DNA from: Pelagihabitans sp947500445
Lineage (GTDB): Bacteria > Bacteroidota > Bacteroidia > Flavobacteriales > Flavobacteriaceae
DNA length: 64,000 nucleotides
Reading direction: 5' to 3'
NCBI RefSeq assembly: GCF_050589625.1
Contig: NZ_JBNGOP010000003.1
Location: 233,247-297,246 of the forward strand
Position 1 is the stretch's first letter. Each line of letters begins with the position of its first letter. The notes beneath the pieces were generated by a model. The model did not search any database. It was not told the DNA's origin and worked only from the letters and a program-made list of their open reading frames with translations. Below, in pieces: positions 40,582 through 50,736 of this stretch. A program made the position numbers and the translations under genes.

Positions 40582-42957
40582 ATGACTACAGATCAACAAC
40601 GGGACAGCCCATTACTACAATGTATCAGTTTCAACAAGCTGTTGGAGCAATATGATGTTATGGCCCAAAGTGACGATGTGTTTTTGGCCAAAAAGGCAAA
40701 ACGCATTCTGAAGGCCCAGGAGCCCTATCCGGAACTTCGGGAAGGGTTTACCGATACGGCCCTGTTGAAAAAACATGAAGATGTCATTCGGATTATCCTA
40801 CAGGATACGTTTTCCGAAGTACTGACCCATAATGAAATAAAAACAGCTTCCCTAGCTTTTGACGATACGGTATTTAATTCGTCCAAACGCTTTCAAAAAA
40901 TTTTAAGGGACGCCGGAGGTGAGGCCTTTAAACCGCAATTGCGAAGCTTATCGGACCATATGTATTACGTGTTGGCGTCTACGGTTGTCCTAAGCTTGTA
41001 TTATGATTGCCCCGTCGATTTTAAAAAACCGATGTTCTATGATATACCGGATAGCAAAGGGGTTATGCGGCATTATCGCATTTTATATAACGCCGATTTT
41101 ATAGAAATTCTGCCGACGGATAAGGCAAAAGAACTTTCTAGCGCGGAAATCGACAGCTTGTTGGAAAACTATAACGACCTTGACCTTTGGAAGGAGAAAA
41201 TTCCTCCGGGTAGTTTTATATCAAAAGGGTTTGTTATCTCCAACATGTTCGATGTTACCCTGGAACATTCGATTTCGGAAATAAAGTCCGGTTTGATCGC
41301 CAATGACAAACGGGGTGACACCAACTTTATGGAGGAGTTGGATCAAACCTTCCGGTCTTTTTTCAACATCAAGGATATTTCGTCCGGTTTTGCCACCTAC
41401 AATCCAAAGGAAAAACGGTTTGAACGGGTGCATGGGCATGGTATTGAAAGCGTATTGCTCAGTAACGAGGAATCGGCCAGTTGCGAAACGGTGCTCTGTT
41501 CCAGTTCGTACAGTAACCTGTTGGACGACAATATCTATTTTGCCGTTTCGGACGTGGACAAGTATTACAAGCTGTCCGGGGGAAAGGCACCTTATAAAAA
41601 CCTTAAAGAAGCCGGATACCAGAGCGCTATTTTTGCGCCGATAGCCAACAATGGGGAACTGTTGGGTGTTTTAGAACTAGGTTCTCCGAACAGGAACGAA
41701 CTGAATAGTGTTAACGCTAACAAGCTGGAAGACATTATGCCGTTTATCGTAACGGCGGTACTACGGTCGAAAGCGGAAGAAGAAAACCTGATCGATGCGG
41801 TAATCCAAAACGAATGTACCTCTGTGCATTCCTCGGTATATTGGCGCTTTCAGGAAGAGGCAAAGAATTTTATAAAGGACAGCCTTCAAGGCCTACAACC
41901 CTCATTTAAGGAAGTAGTGTTCAAGGATGTAAATCCCTTATACGGACAAATCGATATCAAGGACTCCTCCCACGCAAGAAACTTGGCCATACAGCGCGAT
42001 TTAATGATCCAGCTATCCGAGATCAATACGGTACTGGCCTTGGCCTTGGATAAAACAAAGCTTCCCATCTATGACGAACTGATCTTCAGGGTGCAAAACC
42101 ATGTAGATGCGGTAAAACATACCTTGCATACCAATAGTGAACAGGCCATCTTTAATTTTGTTACCGAGGAGATCAACCCCGTGTTCGGGCACTTAAAAAA
42201 ATTGGATGCGGACTTGTACCATGCGGTGCAGACCTATGAAGCGAAAATCAGTTCGGAAACACTCAGTTATTACGACCATCGTCGAAATTATGATGAAAGC
42301 GTAATGACCATCAATAAAAAGCTGGCTTCTTTGATCGATAAAAAACAGGAAGCGGCACAGGAAATGTTCCCACATTTTTTTGAACGATATAAAACCGATG
42401 GTATCGAGCATAATATGTATATCGGGGAAAGTATCGCCGAGGGTGTCGATTATGATCCGTTGTACCTGAACAATCTACGGTTATGGCAATTACAGGTGAT
42501 GTGCGAGATGGAGAACACCCATTATGCCCTGAAACCTTTATTGCCCGTACCTTTGGACGTTGCCTCGCTCATTTTGGTGTACAATACCTCGCTCTCCATT
42601 CGCTTTCGAATGGACGAAAAGCGTTTCGATGTCGATGGAACCTACAACGCGCGCTATGAAATTATAAAGAAACGGATCGATAAGTCCTACGTTAAGGGCA
42701 CCAACGAGCGGCTTACGCAAACCGGTAAAATGGTTATCGTGTATTCCCAAAAGAGCGATGAGATCGAATACCTACGGTACATCAAGTTCCTGAAATCAAA
42801 AGGATATTTTACCGGAAAGGTCGAAATCGTGGAGTTGGAAGGGCTGCAAGGAGTGGCGGGACTTAAAGCGATTCGGGCGGAAATTTTATACAAAAAGGAT
42901 AAAGAGTCCGAGCGCACCTACACCTACGACGATCTTATGGAGGAACTAAAAGTGTGA
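40582..42957 (+). CDS. Large GAF-domain protein of unknown function
   Basis: The 791-residue cytosolic protein has a helical N-terminal region (1-240) and a GAF-like ligand-binding domain (about 255-395: SGFATYNPKEKRFERVHGHG, SAIFAPIANNGELLGVLELGS). A long, mostly helical C-terminal half (400-791) has no catalytic motifs that I recognise. GAF domains bind cyclic nucleotides, haem or other small ligands. It is convergent with the HD-PycTM gene, the stops 3 bp apart. Homologues are common in flavobacteria as GAF proteins without assigned function. Confidence 0.82.
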   Translation: MTTDQQRDSPLLQCISFNKLLEQYDVMAQSDDVFLAKKAKRILKAQEPYPELREGFTDTALLKKHEDVIRIILQDTFSEVLTHNEIKTASLAFDDTVFNSSKRFQKILRDAGGEAFKPQLRSLSDHMYYVLASTVVLSLYYDCPVDFKKPMFYDIPDSKGVMRHYRILYNADFIEILPTDKAKELSSAEIDSLLENYNDLDLWKEKIPPGSFISKGFVISNMFDVTLEHSISEIKSGLIANDKRGDTNFMEELDQTFRSFFNIKDISSGFATYNPKEKRFERVHGHGIESVLLSNEESASCETVLCSSSYSNLLDDNIYFAVSDVDKYYKLSGGKAPYKNLKEAGYQSAIFAPIANNGELLGVLELGSPNRNELNSVNANKLEDIMPFIVTAVLRSKAEEENLIDAVIQNECTSVHSSVYWRFQEEAKNFIKDSLQGLQPSFKEVVFKDVNPLYGQIDIKDSSHARNLAIQRDLMIQLSEINTVLALALDKTKLPIYDELIFRVQNHVDAVKHTLHTNSEQAIFNFVTEEINPVFGHLKKLDADLYHAVQTYEAKISSETLSYYDHRRNYDESVMTINKKLASLIDKKQEAAQEMFPHFFERYKTDGIEHNMYIGESIAEGVDYDPLYLNNLRLWQLQVMCEMENTHYALKPLLPVPLDVASLILVYNTSLSIRFRMDEKRFDVDGTYNARYEIIKKRIDKSYVKGTNERLTQTGKMVIVYSQKSDEIEYLRYIKFLKSKGYFTGKVEIVELEGLQGVAGLKAIRAEILYKKDKESERTYTYDDLMEELKV

Positions 42958-42960
42958 GCT

Positions 42961-44145
42961 TTATCGCACTGGCCCATAAAAGTGGAACGCTACCGCAAAA
43001 GCGATTACCGATATAATGATGCCCATCATAAAAATGGTATAGGTAAGGCGGAGGATATTGTACTTCCGGTTCAACACCAGTCCCAAAAAGTAAAGGTCTT
43101 TGGTAAGGCTGGTATAAATATAATCCTTGTCCCTGACCAATTCCTGAATGGCCCACTCATAGTCGGGCAAGCTCATTTTATGAAAGTTTCCGAAAAATAG
43201 CAGGTTTACCTTTTTATTGCTGACATCTTCCTTATTAAATGTACCGCTAGTGACGTTAGGACGTGTGGCCAGAACGGCCAAAATCATCGATATGACGCTA
43301 AAAACAACAAAAATTACCGTAGGGTAGATCAAATAGCCGTTGGACGGGTTATCCAGTTTGGGAATCAGGTTCGATAGTACCACCGAAATAATAATGGCAT
43401 TTACGGATAACAGAATGTTTGCCTTAGTATCGGCAATGTCACTAAGTGTCAAATGGTTTTTTAAGGTAACCCTGAACAGGGTTTGAATGCCCCTGTCCGG
43501 ACTTTCGCTTTTGTATTTCGCCTTTAGTTTTTCTTTTTTGGCGATCTCTTTTTCGCTTTTGCGGTCCTTTTTAAGTTTTTTTAAATTCTTTTCCTTTCTG
43601 GGTTGCCAATGTTCCTTGGCATAGTCGGTATAGAACTGGTGTTCCGCCTCGAACATTTGAATGTTGGCGTTCCGCCAGGAACTTGTGCTGAAATCGGCAA
43701 TTTTTAATAAGGAAAGTTCTTCTCTTAACTGCTCCGATGTTTGCGCATAGGTATCATTGCCAAAATGTGATGCGTCGGCGTCCCTGATGATCTGTTCCGC
43801 CAAATTTTTTGGTTCGTAATACCGTTTGGTGGCCATGATCAGCTCACTTACTTTCTCCATGCTTTCCGCCGGATATCCTTCCTTTGCCAAAAATGCGCTA
43901 GCAATTGAACAACTTTCGGCTTCATGGTTTTCCGGCCCTTTGGTATACCCTGTATCATGCAGCCAAGCGGCCAATAAAATAGATTCCTCTTCTTTAGCAT
44001 CCAGTTTGTAAAAATCCAGTAATTCTTTAGTATTTTTAACAACCCTTTGCGTATGACGAAGGTTGTGGTAGCGGAATTTTGGGTCTAATTGATGTGTAAG
44101 GAGGTCGGTGGCAAAAAGTTTGGTTTTTTCAACAATGTTCGACAT
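42961..44145 (-). CDS. HD-domain phosphohydrolase fused to a Pycsar-effector-like (PycTM/DUF5706) membrane domain
   Basis: The 394-residue protein has an N-terminal HD phosphohydrolase domain (about 10-165) with H27/H31, H63-D64 (WLHDTGY) and D122/D124 (RDADAS). A very basic linker (183-212) leads to a C-terminal domain (215-394) with IADTKANILL, then three transmembrane segments (about 244-262, 272-292, 368-390). This C-terminal part matches PycTM effectors, which open membranes on binding cCMP/cUMP in anti-phage Pycsar systems. No uridylate/cytidylate cyclase is adjacent. The HD part may degrade or sense the nucleotide. Confidence 0.85.
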   Translation of the reverse strand: MSNIVEKTKLFATDLLTHQLDPKFRYHNLRHTQRVVKNTKELLDFYKLDAKEEESILLAAWLHDTGYTKGPENHEAESCSIASAFLAKEGYPAESMEKVSELIMATKRYYEPKNLAEQIIRDADASHFGNDTYAQTSEQLREELSLLKIADFSTSSWRNANIQMFEAEHQFYTDYAKEHWQPRKEKNLKKLKKDRKSEKEIAKKEKLKAKYKSESPDRGIQTLFRVTLKNHLTLSDIADTKANILLSVNAIIISVVLSNLIPKLDNPSNGYLIYPTVIFVVFSVISMILAVLATRPNVTSGTFNKEDVSNKKVNLLFFGNFHKMSLPDYEWAIQELVRDKDYIYTSLTKDLYFLGLVLNRKYNILRLTYTIFMMGIIISVIAFAVAFHFYGPVR

Positions 44146-44203
44146 AAATTATTGGCGCTAAGGATAGCTGAAAATACAAAATTCTATACTTAGGACCCTG
44201 AAT

Positions 44204-47200
44204 ATGAAAAAATATTGTGTAATAATCGCAACGGTACTTTTCTTGACCGGTTGTGCTACCTACAAATCCAAATATAAAACGGAGCGGAAAACGGTAGCGG
44301 ATTCCTCGAAAAAAACGGTGGCCCATACCTATTACTTAATAGGGGACGCCGGTAAGTCGCCTATCGGGGGAATGAATCCAGTGCTCGAAGCGTTCCGATC
44401 GGAACTGGGAAACGCCAAAGCGAACAGTACCGCTATTTTTTTGGGCGATAACATTTATCCGGCAGGCCTTCCCTCAAAAAAAGATTCTACGATAGCGTAC
44501 CGTATCGCGAAAAGCCACTTGAACGCCCAGCTGAATACTTTGGAGAACTTTAAGGGGCGCCCTTTGTTCATTCCCGGTAACCATGATTGGTACAATGAAG
44601 GTTTAAAAGGCTTGGAACGGCAGGAGAATTACATCAAGAAAAAACTCGCTCAGAAAAACCCTTTTTTACCGGAAAATGGATGTCCCTTGGAAGTCGTGAA
44701 GGTCAGCGACGAAACGGTAATGATCGTTATCGATAGCGAATGGTACCTGGCCGACTGGAACAGGCATCCGACTATGAACGATAAATGTGCGATAAAGAGC
44801 CGAACCGTTTTTTGGGAGGCGGTAGAGGGCGCCATTAAAAAGAATATTGGGAAAACGACGATTATTGCCACCCACCATCCCATGTTTACCTATGGCCCGC
44901 ACGGGGGGCAGTTTTCCGTTAAAAAACAATTGTATCCCAGCAGTAGCAAGATTCCGCTTCCCATTTTGGGGTCATTTGTAAACCTATTGCGTAAAACCTC
45001 GGGAGCCTCGCCGGAAGATGTACAGAACAAACGGTACCGAGAGTTTAAAAACCGCTTGGTCACCCTTGCACAATACTCCGATAAGGTCATCTTTACATCG
45101 GGCCACGAGCATACCTTGCAATATATCGTCGAAAACAATACCCCGCAGATCGTAAGTGGTTCCGGTGCTAAAAAAGGAATAACGCGACTGCTGGGCGGGA
45201 GCCAATTTTCAACGGGAAACCGCGGGTACGCCGTGTTGGACGTATATGCCGACGGGTCTTCCAAAGTAGACTATTTTGGTGTTTCCGATACGGCGGAGAA
45301 AAGCCTTTTGTTCCAGACCGATGTATTACCGCCAGATCGTTTTTTTAACGAAAACCAATACGATACCATTTTTCCGCCAACGGTTAAGGCATCCGTATAC
45401 ACGCCCGAGGAAATCGATAAAAGTAGTTTTTTCAAGACCTTATGGGGCGAACGTTATCGCAAGTATTACGGTACCGAGGTTACCGCCCCTACGGTACGAT
45501 TGGATACGCTTTTCGGCGGACTGGTTCCGGTTCGCAAAGGAGGGGGGCACCAGTCCAAGTCATTGCGGTTGCGCGATAAGGACGGTCGGGAGTACGTGAT
45601 GCGGGCATTGCGAAAACAGTCCGAGCTCTACCTGCAGTCCATGGTGTTTCAAGACCAATACATTATCAAGGATCTGGAAGATACCTACCTACAGGAATTT
45701 ATGGAGGATTTTTATACCGGTGGGCACCCCTACGCACCCTTTACCATAGGGCCCTTGGCCGATGCTATCGATATCTATCATACCAACCCGGTACTTTACT
45801 ATGTGCCCAAACAACCGGCACTGGAAGATTTTAACCTTCTTTTTGGCGATGAACTATACATGATCGAAGAACATACGGGGGACAAGCACGGAGACCAAAA
45901 GTCCTTTGGCTTTTCCGATAAACTTATCGGTACCGATGATATGCTCAAAGACCTTCGGGACGATGAGCGGTATTCCGTAGATGTGGAAACCTATATCCGC
46001 GCACGGCTTTTTGATATGGTGCTGGGCGATTGGGACCGGCACGTGGATCAGTGGCGTTGGGCGCGGTTCAAGACGAAGGGTAGCGATAAGGTAGTGTATA
46101 AGCCTGTACCCCGAGATCGTGACATGGCCTACTCCATTATGGGCGACGGACTTTTCATGGGCCTGGCCACACGGTTCGTTCCGCCACTTCGGCTTATGGA
46201 AGGGTTTGATGACCATATTAGAAATGTAAAGGGATTTAACGCCTCCCCAAAAACCTATGTGCTCGATAATGCATTGCTTTCCGAAACCACTAGGGAACAA
46301 TGGTTGGAGCAGGCCAAAGCCATCAAATCAAATTTGACGCCGGAAGCTATTGACAAGGGACTTGAAGCCTTTCCCGAAGAAATCAGGGGGAAAACGGTAT
46401 CGGAAATCAAACGGATGTTATTGTCCAGGGCCCAGGACATTGAGGAGACCGCAGAAACCTATTTTCGGATTTTGAACAAGTATGGCGTGGTGACCGGAAC
46501 GGATAAGGACGATTGGTTCGAAATAGAGTATTTGAGTCCTACCCAAACACAGGTAAAAGCCTATCGAACCATTGATGGGGAAAAGAAAAAGAAATTTTTT
46601 GATAAAGTGTTCCATGCCGATGTAACCAAGGAAATATGGATCTATGGTTTGGACGATGAAGATCGTTTTGAGGTAAAGGGAACCCGTCGGAGCAAAATAA
46701 AAGTACGTTTGGTCGGTGGTCAGAACAACGATATTTATGAAGTGGGCGAGGGTGCCAAAACCTTGGTGTACGACTATAGGTCAAAAAAGAACACCTTTAA
46801 AGATGTGAGCAGGGCAAAGGTGAAGCGCACCGACGATTATGTGCTGAACACTTACCAGCCTTTGGCCTTACGGGCGAGTACCAATCAAATGCTACCCATT
46901 ATCGGGTTTAATCCGGACGATGGGCTTAAAATTGGGGCAACCAACACCTACACCTATAATGGGTTTTCGCAAAATCCCTTTACCCAACAACACCAGTTCG
47001 ATGGGGCGTTGTATTTTGCTACCGCCGGGTTCGAACTGGGATATAAAGGGGAGTTCGCCAATATTTTAGGAAAGGCCAACCTCGAACTTGCCGCTAGGTT
47101 TACCAGTCCCAACTTCTCCGTCAACTTTTTTGGTTTTGGAAACGAAACCGGCAACGTTGACGATGATTTGGGCTTGAATTTTAATAGGGTAAAGATCCAG

Positions 47201-47917
47201 AGCCTATCCTTTTCTCCGGCTTTGGTATGGAGAGGGGCGTTAGGGGCAAAATTTAGAACGGGCGTATCCTACGAGTCCATCGATGTAGAAGAAACGGCAG
47301 ATCGTTTTATCAATACCTTTTATCAGGAAAACGGTGCGGAGACCCAGAACGATTTCTTTGGCGCTGCGGCCGAGTACTCGTATGAGAACAGGGATAACAT
47401 TGCCTTCCCGACCATGGGGATGGCCACTTCGTTATTGGTCGGGTACAAAAGTAACCTTACGCAGTCAGGTAACACTTTTGGTTATGTAAACCCATCGTTG
47501 TCCATAGACCATCGGTTGTCGGGCAATGGACGGTTGGTATTGGCCGCGAAATGGAAGGCACACTTTAATATCGGGAACGGATATGAATTTTACCAAGCGG
47601 CCAGCATTGGCGGTACCGACGGCCTAAGGGGATTCCGGAACCAGCGCTTTACCGGAAAAACGGCCTACTACCAAAATACCGATCTGCGCTACAGTCTTGG
47701 CCGTTTGAACACGGGAATCCTACCTACCGCCTATGGTATCTATAGCGGTTTTGATTACGGTAGGGTGTGGCAGCCGAACGATGATTCGGGGCGATGGCAA
47801 ACGTCCTACGGAGGCGGTTTTTTTCTGAACGCCGCAAATGTTGCCTCCATACGGGCCGCCTTGTTTAGGAGTGACGACGGTCTACGCTTCGCATTCGGAC
47901 TTGGTTTTGGATTTTAA
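44204..47917 (+). CDS. Metallophosphoesterase / kinase-like / outer-membrane barrel fusion lipoprotein
   Basis: The 1237-residue protein has lipobox FLTGC (Cys17). A calcineurin-like phosphoesterase follows (about 40-380: IGDAG, FLGDN, GNHDW, ATHHP, SGHEHT, all metal ligands present). A middle region (about 440-800) contains LGDWDRH (about 606-612) and PVPRDRDMAY, recalling HipA/Fam20-type kinase active sites. The C-terminal part (about 870-1237) is a BamA/surface-antigen-like barrel ending GLGFGF. It is thus outer-membrane anchored. The kinase-like reading is tentative. Its neighbours do not form an obvious pathway. Confidence 0.8.
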   Translation: MKKYCVIIATVLFLTGCATYKSKYKTERKTVADSSKKTVAHTYYLIGDAGKSPIGGMNPVLEAFRSELGNAKANSTAIFLGDNIYPAGLPSKKDSTIAYRIAKSHLNAQLNTLENFKGRPLFIPGNHDWYNEGLKGLERQENYIKKKLAQKNPFLPENGCPLEVVKVSDETVMIVIDSEWYLADWNRHPTMNDKCAIKSRTVFWEAVEGAIKKNIGKTTIIATHHPMFTYGPHGGQFSVKKQLYPSSSKIPLPILGSFVNLLRKTSGASPEDVQNKRYREFKNRLVTLAQYSDKVIFTSGHEHTLQYIVENNTPQIVSGSGAKKGITRLLGGSQFSTGNRGYAVLDVYADGSSKVDYFGVSDTAEKSLLFQTDVLPPDRFFNENQYDTIFPPTVKASVYTPEEIDKSSFFKTLWGERYRKYYGTEVTAPTVRLDTLFGGLVPVRKGGGHQSKSLRLRDKDGREYVMRALRKQSELYLQSMVFQDQYIIKDLEDTYLQEFMEDFYTGGHPYAPFTIGPLADAIDIYHTNPVLYYVPKQPALEDFNLLFGDELYMIEEHTGDKHGDQKSFGFSDKLIGTDDMLKDLRDDERYSVDVETYIRARLFDMVLGDWDRHVDQWRWARFKTKGSDKVVYKPVPRDRDMAYSIMGDGLFMGLATRFVPPLRLMEGFDDHIRNVKGFNASPKTYVLDNALLSETTREQWLEQAKAIKSNLTPEAIDKGLEAFPEEIRGKTVSEIKRMLLSRAQDIEETAETYFRILNKYGVVTGTDKDDWFEIEYLSPTQTQVKAYRTIDGEKKKKFFDKVFHADVTKEIWIYGLDDEDRFEVKGTRRSKIKVRLVGGQNNDIYEVGEGAKTLVYDYRSKKNTFKDVSRAKVKRTDDYVLNTYQPLALRASTNQMLPIIGFNPDDGLKIGATNTYTYNGFSQNPFTQQHQFDGALYFATAGFELGYKGEFANILGKANLELAARFTSPNFSVNFFGFGNETGNVDDDLGLNFNRVKIQSLSFSPALVWRGALGAKFRTGVSYESIDVEETADRFINTFYQENGAETQNDFFGAAAEYSYENRDNIAFPTMGMATSLLVGYKSNLTQSGNTFGYVNPSLSIDHRLSGNGRLVLAAKWKAHFNIGNGYEFYQAASIGGTDGLRGFRNQRFTGKTAYYQNTDLRYSLGRLNTGILPTAYGIYSGFDYGRVWQPNDDSGRWQTSYGGGFFLNAANVASIRAALFRSDDGLRFAFGLGFGF

Positions 47918-48037
47918 TTTTAATATGCCCGGTCCTATGTATAGCGCAACAATGTTTTCCAAAATACCTATATTTTTTTCTGGTCGCACTGCTTCCTCTG
48001 ATAGGGTTAAAAAAACAATTCAATACGGGTTCGGTGT

Positions 48038-48940
48038 ATGAGAAGGTGGTTTTACTTTAAAAAGACTTTTTTTATCGGCTGCTTTTTGTTGTTTCCCGGT
48101 TTGTTTTGGGGACAGTTGTCCGATTTGGCCAGAATCGAATATACCAATCTTCCTTCCTTATCATCCGAACTTGAATTTGTCCGCACTCGGGCATTGTTCA
48201 ACTACCCGATCCAGCTGGACGGTAAGGGAAGTTATTTGCTCCTTGGTCTCGATTATAGCAATATCAACCTCATTTTGGGCGATGAAGAACGCCCTTTTGA
48301 CAAGGAACAGATCGATGGGTTTCAAATTTTTGATTTTAACATCGGCTACACGACCAAAATAAATGAGGATTGGCGTTTTGGCGCACGTATCGTTCCAGGA
48401 TTTAGTAGTAATCTCTCGGCAAAAAAAATAGGATTCGATGATGCGGTGCTGTCGGGAGACTTGGTCTTTATAAAGGACAAAAAAGCAGATGAAACCATCG
48501 AAAAACCGTTCCGCCTAATTGTAGGGTTATCATACGGTGGCAACAGGGGGTTCCCGTATCCGCTACCGTTTATAAGTTACTACAGAAAAATTCATCCGAA
48601 GTGGTCCTATAATTTGGGCGTACCGAGGACCAATTTACAATACCACCTTTCCGAACGGCAGCGTTTAAAGGCCAATTTGCAATTGGATGGATTTACGGCC
48701 AACATCCAAGACGGGTTGCCATTGCTTTCCGGACAAAATGCCGAGAGCATTAATATGTCCCTGGTTTTGGCGGGACTCCAGTACGAGTTTCATTTTAGCG
48801 AACATCTGGAATTTTTTCTGCGTTCTTCCTATATTATTTCGAGGAACCTCCAACTTCGCGACGGTGATAAGGACAATATTCTTTTATTGGACGACTCCCA
48901 TGGCCTATCCTTGCGTACCGGGCTCCGTTTTAAAATTTGA
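48038..48940 (+). CDS. DUF6268-type outer-membrane beta-barrel protein
   Basis: The 300-residue protein has a signal peptide (to about 25, ending LFWGQ) and then alternating amphipathic strands (FDFNIGYTTKINEDWRFGAR, SYYRKIHPKWSYNLGV and similar) ending in an aromatic C-terminal strand GLRFKI, typical of outer-membrane barrels. The DUF6268 family name is from memory. It follows the giant barrel protein after 120 bp, on the same strand; the 3' end is convergent with a propeller lipoprotein gene. Confidence 0.72.
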   Translation: MRRWFYFKKTFFIGCFLLFPGLFWGQLSDLARIEYTNLPSLSSELEFVRTRALFNYPIQLDGKGSYLLLGLDYSNINLILGDEERPFDKEQIDGFQIFDFNIGYTTKINEDWRFGARIVPGFSSNLSAKKIGFDDAVLSGDLVFIKDKKADETIEKPFRLIVGLSYGGNRGFPYPLPFISYYRKIHPKWSYNLGVPRTNLQYHLSERQRLKANLQLDGFTANIQDGLPLLSGQNAESINMSLVLAGLQYEFHFSEHLEFFLRSSYIISRNLQLRDGDKDNILLLDDSHGLSLRTGLRFKI

Positions 48941-48977
48941 GTCCGAAAACCGGTATTCCATTGCGACAGATAGGTGT

Positions 48978-49835
48978 TTAATCAAGGGAGTAGGAGTATA
49001 GGTTTCTCCCGGTTTTGGAACGTTCTTCATCGGAAATAAGCAGGGTGTTTTCATTTAGGAAACAAATGGCCTCCAATTGTGAGGTTGCCTTTAGATCGAT
49101 GGTCTTTAAGGTACCTTTGGAGAAATCGTCGCCCGTAAAATCGGTGAATACCCATAGCTTTCCGCTGCTCAATAGCACAATGGTTTTGCCGTCATCGGAT
49201 ATGGTCGCTGCGGTTACGCGGCATTGCGCTTCGGAATCGCAGGTTTTAAAGGCTCCTACGAATTCAGCTTTGTGATTGCCTTTGCGTGCGGGAATCTTAT
49301 AAATTCTTGCCATTCCCGTAAAAGGGGAGCTTCGGTTTTTGGTAATGATATACAGAAAACCTTTTCTATAAAAAAGGGCCTCCGCATCGAATTGGGGCTT
49401 TTTTGCTTTGGGTGGGAATTTTTTTTGATCGGGGTACCGAAAACGAATTTTTTTGGCATCTATTTTATCGCCTTTCTCGATCTCGGGATTGGGAACCTTG
49501 TACACTACGAGGTTTTTACGGTCACTGTCGTTGTTGCCGAAGTCGCCGATATACACGTTTCCCTCATCGTCTTTTGTCAGGTCCTCCCAATCGGTGTTTT
49601 TAGCATTTTTTACTTCCAATTCGTTCCGAATATCCCCTTCAAAATCTACTTGGTACAATTTGTCCGAGTTCCCGCCGTCCTGTATGAACCACACGGTACT
49701 GTCTTTCATATGGATGATACCCGAGTTCTCGTCCAGTTTTTTGGGAAGTTTGGTGACAAAAGTCAGCTGGCCGTAGTTGGTACAGCTGGAACAAACGGTC
49801 AAGATGAGCACAGGGAGAAGCGATTTTTTCGTCAT
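48978..49835 (-). CDS. Beta-propeller-like lipoprotein
   Basis: The product is about 285 residues when started at the ATG at 49835 (MTKKSLLPVLIL), which gives a proper signal ending in CSSC; the longer frame to 49886 adds an atypical extension into repeat DNA. It shows repeated strand blocks (WFIQDGGNSDKLYQVD, VYIGDFGNNDSDRKN, LFYRKGFLYIITKN, AATISDDGKTIVLLSSG), suggesting a six-bladed propeller of NHL/TolB type. Function unknown; possibly a periplasmic binding or scaffold protein. Confidence 0.75.
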   Translation of the reverse strand: MTKKSLLPVLILTVCSSCTNYGQLTFVTKLPKKLDENSGIIHMKDSTVWFIQDGGNSDKLYQVDFEGDIRNELEVKNAKNTDWEDLTKDDEGNVYIGDFGNNDSDRKNLVVYKVPNPEIEKGDKIDAKKIRFRYPDQKKFPPKAKKPQFDAEALFYRKGFLYIITKNRSSPFTGMARIYKIPARKGNHKAEFVGAFKTCDSEAQCRVTAATISDDGKTIVLLSSGKLWVFTDFTGDDFSKGTLKTIDLKATSQLEAICFLNENTLLISDEERSKTGRNLYSYSLD

Positions 49836-49879
49836 ATGGTAAAGTATGGAAACGCGGAACAACGGCAAAGTTAGCGGTT

Positions 49880-50250
49880 TTTTCAATTAGCAATTAACAA
49901 TGACCAATAAGCAATCAGCAGTTAACAATAAACAGTCGCAGTTGGAAGTAATTAGTAATTAGTGGTGAGTGGAAAGTGGTTAGTGGTATTTTTCTAGTTT
50001 TGAGTTTGAACTTGACACTTGCACTTGAACTTTTTTTTCTTTCAGCGCAGCGGTCTTTTTTTAATTAACAATGATCAATTAACAATGATCAATTAGCAAT
50101 TAACAATATGTGATTGGTGAAAAGTGGTTTGTGGGTATTTTTCTTATTTTGAATTTGAATTTGAATTTGAATTTGAATTTGAGTTTGAACTTGACACTTG
50201 CATTTGAACTTTTTCGGTCTTTTTTCCTTACGCGTGGCGGTCATTTTTCA
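49880..50250. repeat. Composite low-complexity repeat field, left border of the RHS island
   Basis: This field is built of AATTAGCAATTAACAATGA-type units, GTAATTAGTAATTAGTGG-type units, a TTTGAGTTTGAACTTGACAC block followed by CTTTCAGCGCAGCGGTC, and a second degenerate round with (TTGAAT)5 at 50149-50178. The TTTGAGTTTGAACTTGACAC / GCGCAGCGGTC block recurs near 63.69-63.74 kb. No gene is supported here. Confidence 0.8.
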
Positions 50251-50736
50251 ATTACCGGTCCATAGTACGTTTTATTGCCGAACAAGCCGTGATTTTAATT
50301 TTGTGTATGGCGAAATTTCGTTCCCTGCAAGTTTTGTGCAGTGGATCCACCGATCTTTACAAGTGTGTTGCTGATGGAGCCCCAGATATTTTTATTCGCC
50401 GCCCGTATCATCCAGAGGGGTAGGAAAATAAAAAGATTCTTTAAAGTTTTTTTGGTAGAAACGCTACTAGCAGTAGCGGCCCGGGAACAGGTTTTTTCCC
50501 ATTATTGGAAAATAAAATTTAACAGTACAAAAAAAAATCTTTCCCGGTCGGTAGGTTTTTTAATCGAGAAAATACGTCGATAATCTTTTTTAATCGATGC
50601 TTTAGGTCATATATCCATAGTTTTACAGGGTTTAAAGGAAATTACCTACAAAAGCCCTTACAGTCGGCCCGGCGGTAAGGGGGAATTATTTTAAATCGCG
50701 TTTTGTAAGAAATCAATATCATCTTTTTCCATAATT
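50251..50736. other. Intergenic DNA without a convincing gene
   Basis: AT-rich stretch with one short frame (50341-50583) that shows no family resemblance. An inverted pair CCCTTAC...GTAAGGG spans 50655-50681, about 55 bp before the first island gene, and could be a leader hairpin. Nothing else is seen. Confidence 0.5.

Noticed and set aside
40582..44145. GAF protein and HD-PycTM protein as one defence operon
   Set aside because: The genes are convergent, with stops 3 bp apart, so they are not co-transcribed, and no nucleotide cyclase domain is visible in the GAF protein.
47838..48041. 67-residue frame between the two barrel genes
   Set aside because: Overlaps the end of the giant barrel gene in another frame and lacks any recognisable domain.
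50341..50583. 80-residue frame upstream of the island
   Set aside because: No ribosome site, no family resemblance, basic low-complexity translation and no conservation evidence; treated as non-coding.
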